Assembly: GCA_029932545.1 (NCBI GenBank)
Contig: JAOZPW010000051.1
Location: 1-12,697 of the forward strand
Length of the DNA stretch: 12,697 bases
Source of the DNA: Thermoanaerobaculales bacterium
GTDB taxonomy: Bacteria > Acidobacteriota > Thermoanaerobaculia > Thermoanaerobaculales > Sulfomarinibacteraceae
Direction of reading: 5' to 3'
A program made the position numbers and the translations under genes. This document shows positions 11,473 to 12,697 of the stretch, piece by piece (the first letter of the stretch is position 1; every line of letters starts with the position of its first letter). The notes under the pieces were generated by a model. It had not been told where the DNA came from, did no database searches, and saw only the letters and a list, made by a program, of their open reading frames with translations.

Positions 11473-12697
11473 TCAAAAGGTCTTCGAGAACCCGTTCATG
11501 GCCGCCATTTTGCGCGCCACCCGCAGGGCCATTTCCAGACTCTGCTCGTAATTCAACCGGGGATCGACGAGGCTTTCGTAGGACCGGCACAAATCGTTTT
11601 CGGACAATCCCCTGGCCCCACCGATACACTCCGTGACGTTGTCTCCCGAAAGCTCGAAGTGAACCCCGCCGAGATAGGAGCCGCTGTCACGATGAATATC
11701 AAAACTCTGTTCCAACTCGGCCAGAATGTTGTCGAATCGGCGTGTCTTCAGGCCCTCGGCCGTCGTTTCGGTGTTTCCATGCATTGGATCGCAACACCAG
11801 AGCACTGGGTGATCGGCAGTGCGAACACAATCCACAAGGCCGGGGAGAATGTCCGCCACTTTCTCATGACCAAGACGGTGTATCAGAGTCAATCTTCCAG
11901 GCTCTTTGTCGGGATCCAGCACTTTCAAGAGATCCCGCAACCATTCCGGAGTCATCTCCGGACCGATCTTGATACCTACTGGATTGACAATGCCCCGAAA
12001 ATACTCGACGTGCGCCCCACCCGGATCAGAGGTCCGCACGCCGATCCACGGGAAGTGGGTCGCCAGGTTGAACCACCCGTCCTTGTGGGGAACCTTCCGA
12101 GTCTGCGCCTGCTCATACCCCAGATGCAGACCTTCATGTGATGTGAAAAAGTCCACTCTGGAGATCTGTCCGGCTTGAATCCCAGCCAGGGTTTCCATAA
12201 ATCGCAGAGAATCAGAGATCGTCTCGACCATGCCATTGTATTCCCGCGCCCGAGGAGAATGAGCAACAAAGTCCAGATCCCAGTACTCGGGATGGTGAAG
12301 GTCGGCAAAACCACCTTCCACCAATGCCCTGATGAAATTGAGCGTCAGGGCCGAGTGGTGATACCCGTTGACCAACCGCTCCGGGTCCGGCTTTCTCGCC
12401 TCCGGCGTAAACTCCGGCGCGTTGACCAGATCTCCACGATATGTCGGCAGGGTCACGCCGTCCTTGGTTTCCGTGTCTGATGTCCTTGGTTTAGCGTACT
12501 GGCCGGCAAACCGGCCGACTCGGATGATCTGGCGCTTGATCCCGAAGGTCAGGACCAGGGACATTTGAAGAAGGATTTTGAGCTTGTTGGTGATAACGTC
12601 CGACCGGCATTGGGCGAATCTCTCTGCGCACGCCCCTCCCTGCAGAAGAAAGCGGCGGCCTTCCGCGGCCTCACCCAGTTGCTGTTTGAGTCGTTCG
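11473..12697 (-). CDS. Class II (plant-type) DAHP synthase, 5' end beyond the window
   Basis: 3-Deoxy-D-arabino-heptulosonate-7-phosphate synthase joins phosphoenolpyruvate and erythrose-4-phosphate, the first step to aromatic amino acids. The frame is open to the right edge, so 407 C-terminal residues are visible and the true start lies outside; the ATG at 12564 is internal, because family sequence continues upstream of it (LLQGG, CAERF, CRSDVITNKLKILLQ at 12565-12651). Class II motifs seen: RVGRFAGQYAKPR, NGYHHSALTLNFI, HSPRAREYNGM, FFTSHEGLHL, DPMHGNT, GGVHFELSGDNVTECIGG and YESLVDPRLNYEQ, which contain the Cys, His, Glu and Asp metal ligands. One oddity: the usual GGDCAE is GGACAE here, so Ala replaces Asp next to the metal-binding Cys. 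Whether the N-terminal regulatory extension exists cannot be seen. It converges on the zinc-protein gene. Confidence 0.95.
   Translation of the reverse strand, partial: ERLKQQLGEAAEGRRFLLQGGACAERFAQCRSDVITNKLKILLQMSLVLTFGIKRQIIRVGRFAGQYAKPRTSDTETKDGVTLPTYRGDLVNAPEFTPEARKPDPERLVNGYHHSALTLNFIRALVEGGFADLHHPEYWDLDFVAHSPRAREYNGMVETISDSLRFMETLAGIQAGQISRVDFFTSHEGLHLGYEQAQTRKVPHKDGWFNLATHFPWIGVRTSDPGGAHVEYFRGIVNPVGIKIGPEMTPEWLRDLLKVLDPDKEPGRLTLIHRLGHEKVADILPGLVDCVRTADHPVLWCCDPMHGNTETTAEGLKTRRFDNILAELEQSFDIHRDSGSYLGGVHFELSGDNVTECIGGARGLSENDLCRSYESLVDPRLNYEQSLEMALRVARKMAAMNGFSKTF

Noticed and set aside
11185..12141. 318-codon + frame opposite the DAHP synthase gene
   Set aside because: It overlaps the end of the zinc-protein gene and is antisense to conserved DAHP synthase motifs; a shadow frame in GC-rich DNA.

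Overview
The window is about 12.7 kb of bacterial chromosome with GC content in the mid-to-high fifties by eye. Coding is dense, with eleven recognisable or credible protein genes on both strands, mostly in single-gene or two-gene units, and Shine-Dalgarno (AGGAGG/GGGAGG-like) starts on most of them. No RNA gene, insertion sequence, prophage or CRISPR array was seen. The gene set suggests a free-living Gram-negative bacterium: an ECF sigma factor with an NrsF-type membrane anti-sigma factor, a hybrid histidine kinase, a GAF/HD-GYP protein, two small exported proteins, HutI, a UDP-glucuronate epimerase and a class II DAHP synthase. A secreted coiled-coil protein starting its coil near a YWR motif and ending in PGWFR resembles proteins I associate with Acidobacteriota. 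That phylum is my best guess, with a deltaproteobacterial-type lineage as the alternative; confidence is low.

Layout. 1-187: non-coding leader with a pyrimidine tract and an inverted repeat. 188-1397 (+): overlapping sigma and anti-sigma pair. 1446-3062 (+): cytosolic PAS hybrid kinase. 3063-3217: convergent spacer with a nested hairpin and heptanucleotide repeats. 3218-4228 (-): zinc-free MDR oxidoreductase. 4241-4618: gene-free, repeat-rich leader. 4619-6802 (+): three GAF domains plus HD-GYP. 6930-7481 and 7694-8029 (+): two exported proteins. 8038-9285 (-): HutI, converging on the second exported protein with an 8-nt gap. 9386-9712 (+): small unknown gene. 9828-10865 (-): UDP-glucuronate 4-epimerase. 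10974-11369 (+): CxxC/CxxC putative zinc protein, divergent from the epimerase. 11473-12697 (-): class II DAHP synthase, cut by the right edge.

Function. The left half is regulatory: envelope-stress-type transcription control (sigma/NrsF), phosphotransfer (kinase) and probably cyclic-di-GMP turnover (HD-GYP), with cysteine-rich regions in the anti-sigma factor and in the GAF array that could sense redox state or metals. The right half is metabolic: histidine degradation, sugar-nucleotide epimerisation and entry into the shikimate pathway. Apart from the sigma/anti-sigma pair, nothing ties the genes into one pathway.

The most unusual material is between the genes. A perfect 25-bp inverted repeat separates the epimerase and zinc-protein genes and gives both mirror-image leaders, and a degenerate third copy of its arm lies upstream of the HD-GYP gene. 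Short heptanucleotide tandem repeats sit just after several stop codons, in the orientation of the gene they follow. Hexamer-type CGGGCT and polypyrimidine sequences recur at distant places. I found no convincing new multi-gene system; these intergenic elements and the cysteine-rich GAF array are the best leads.
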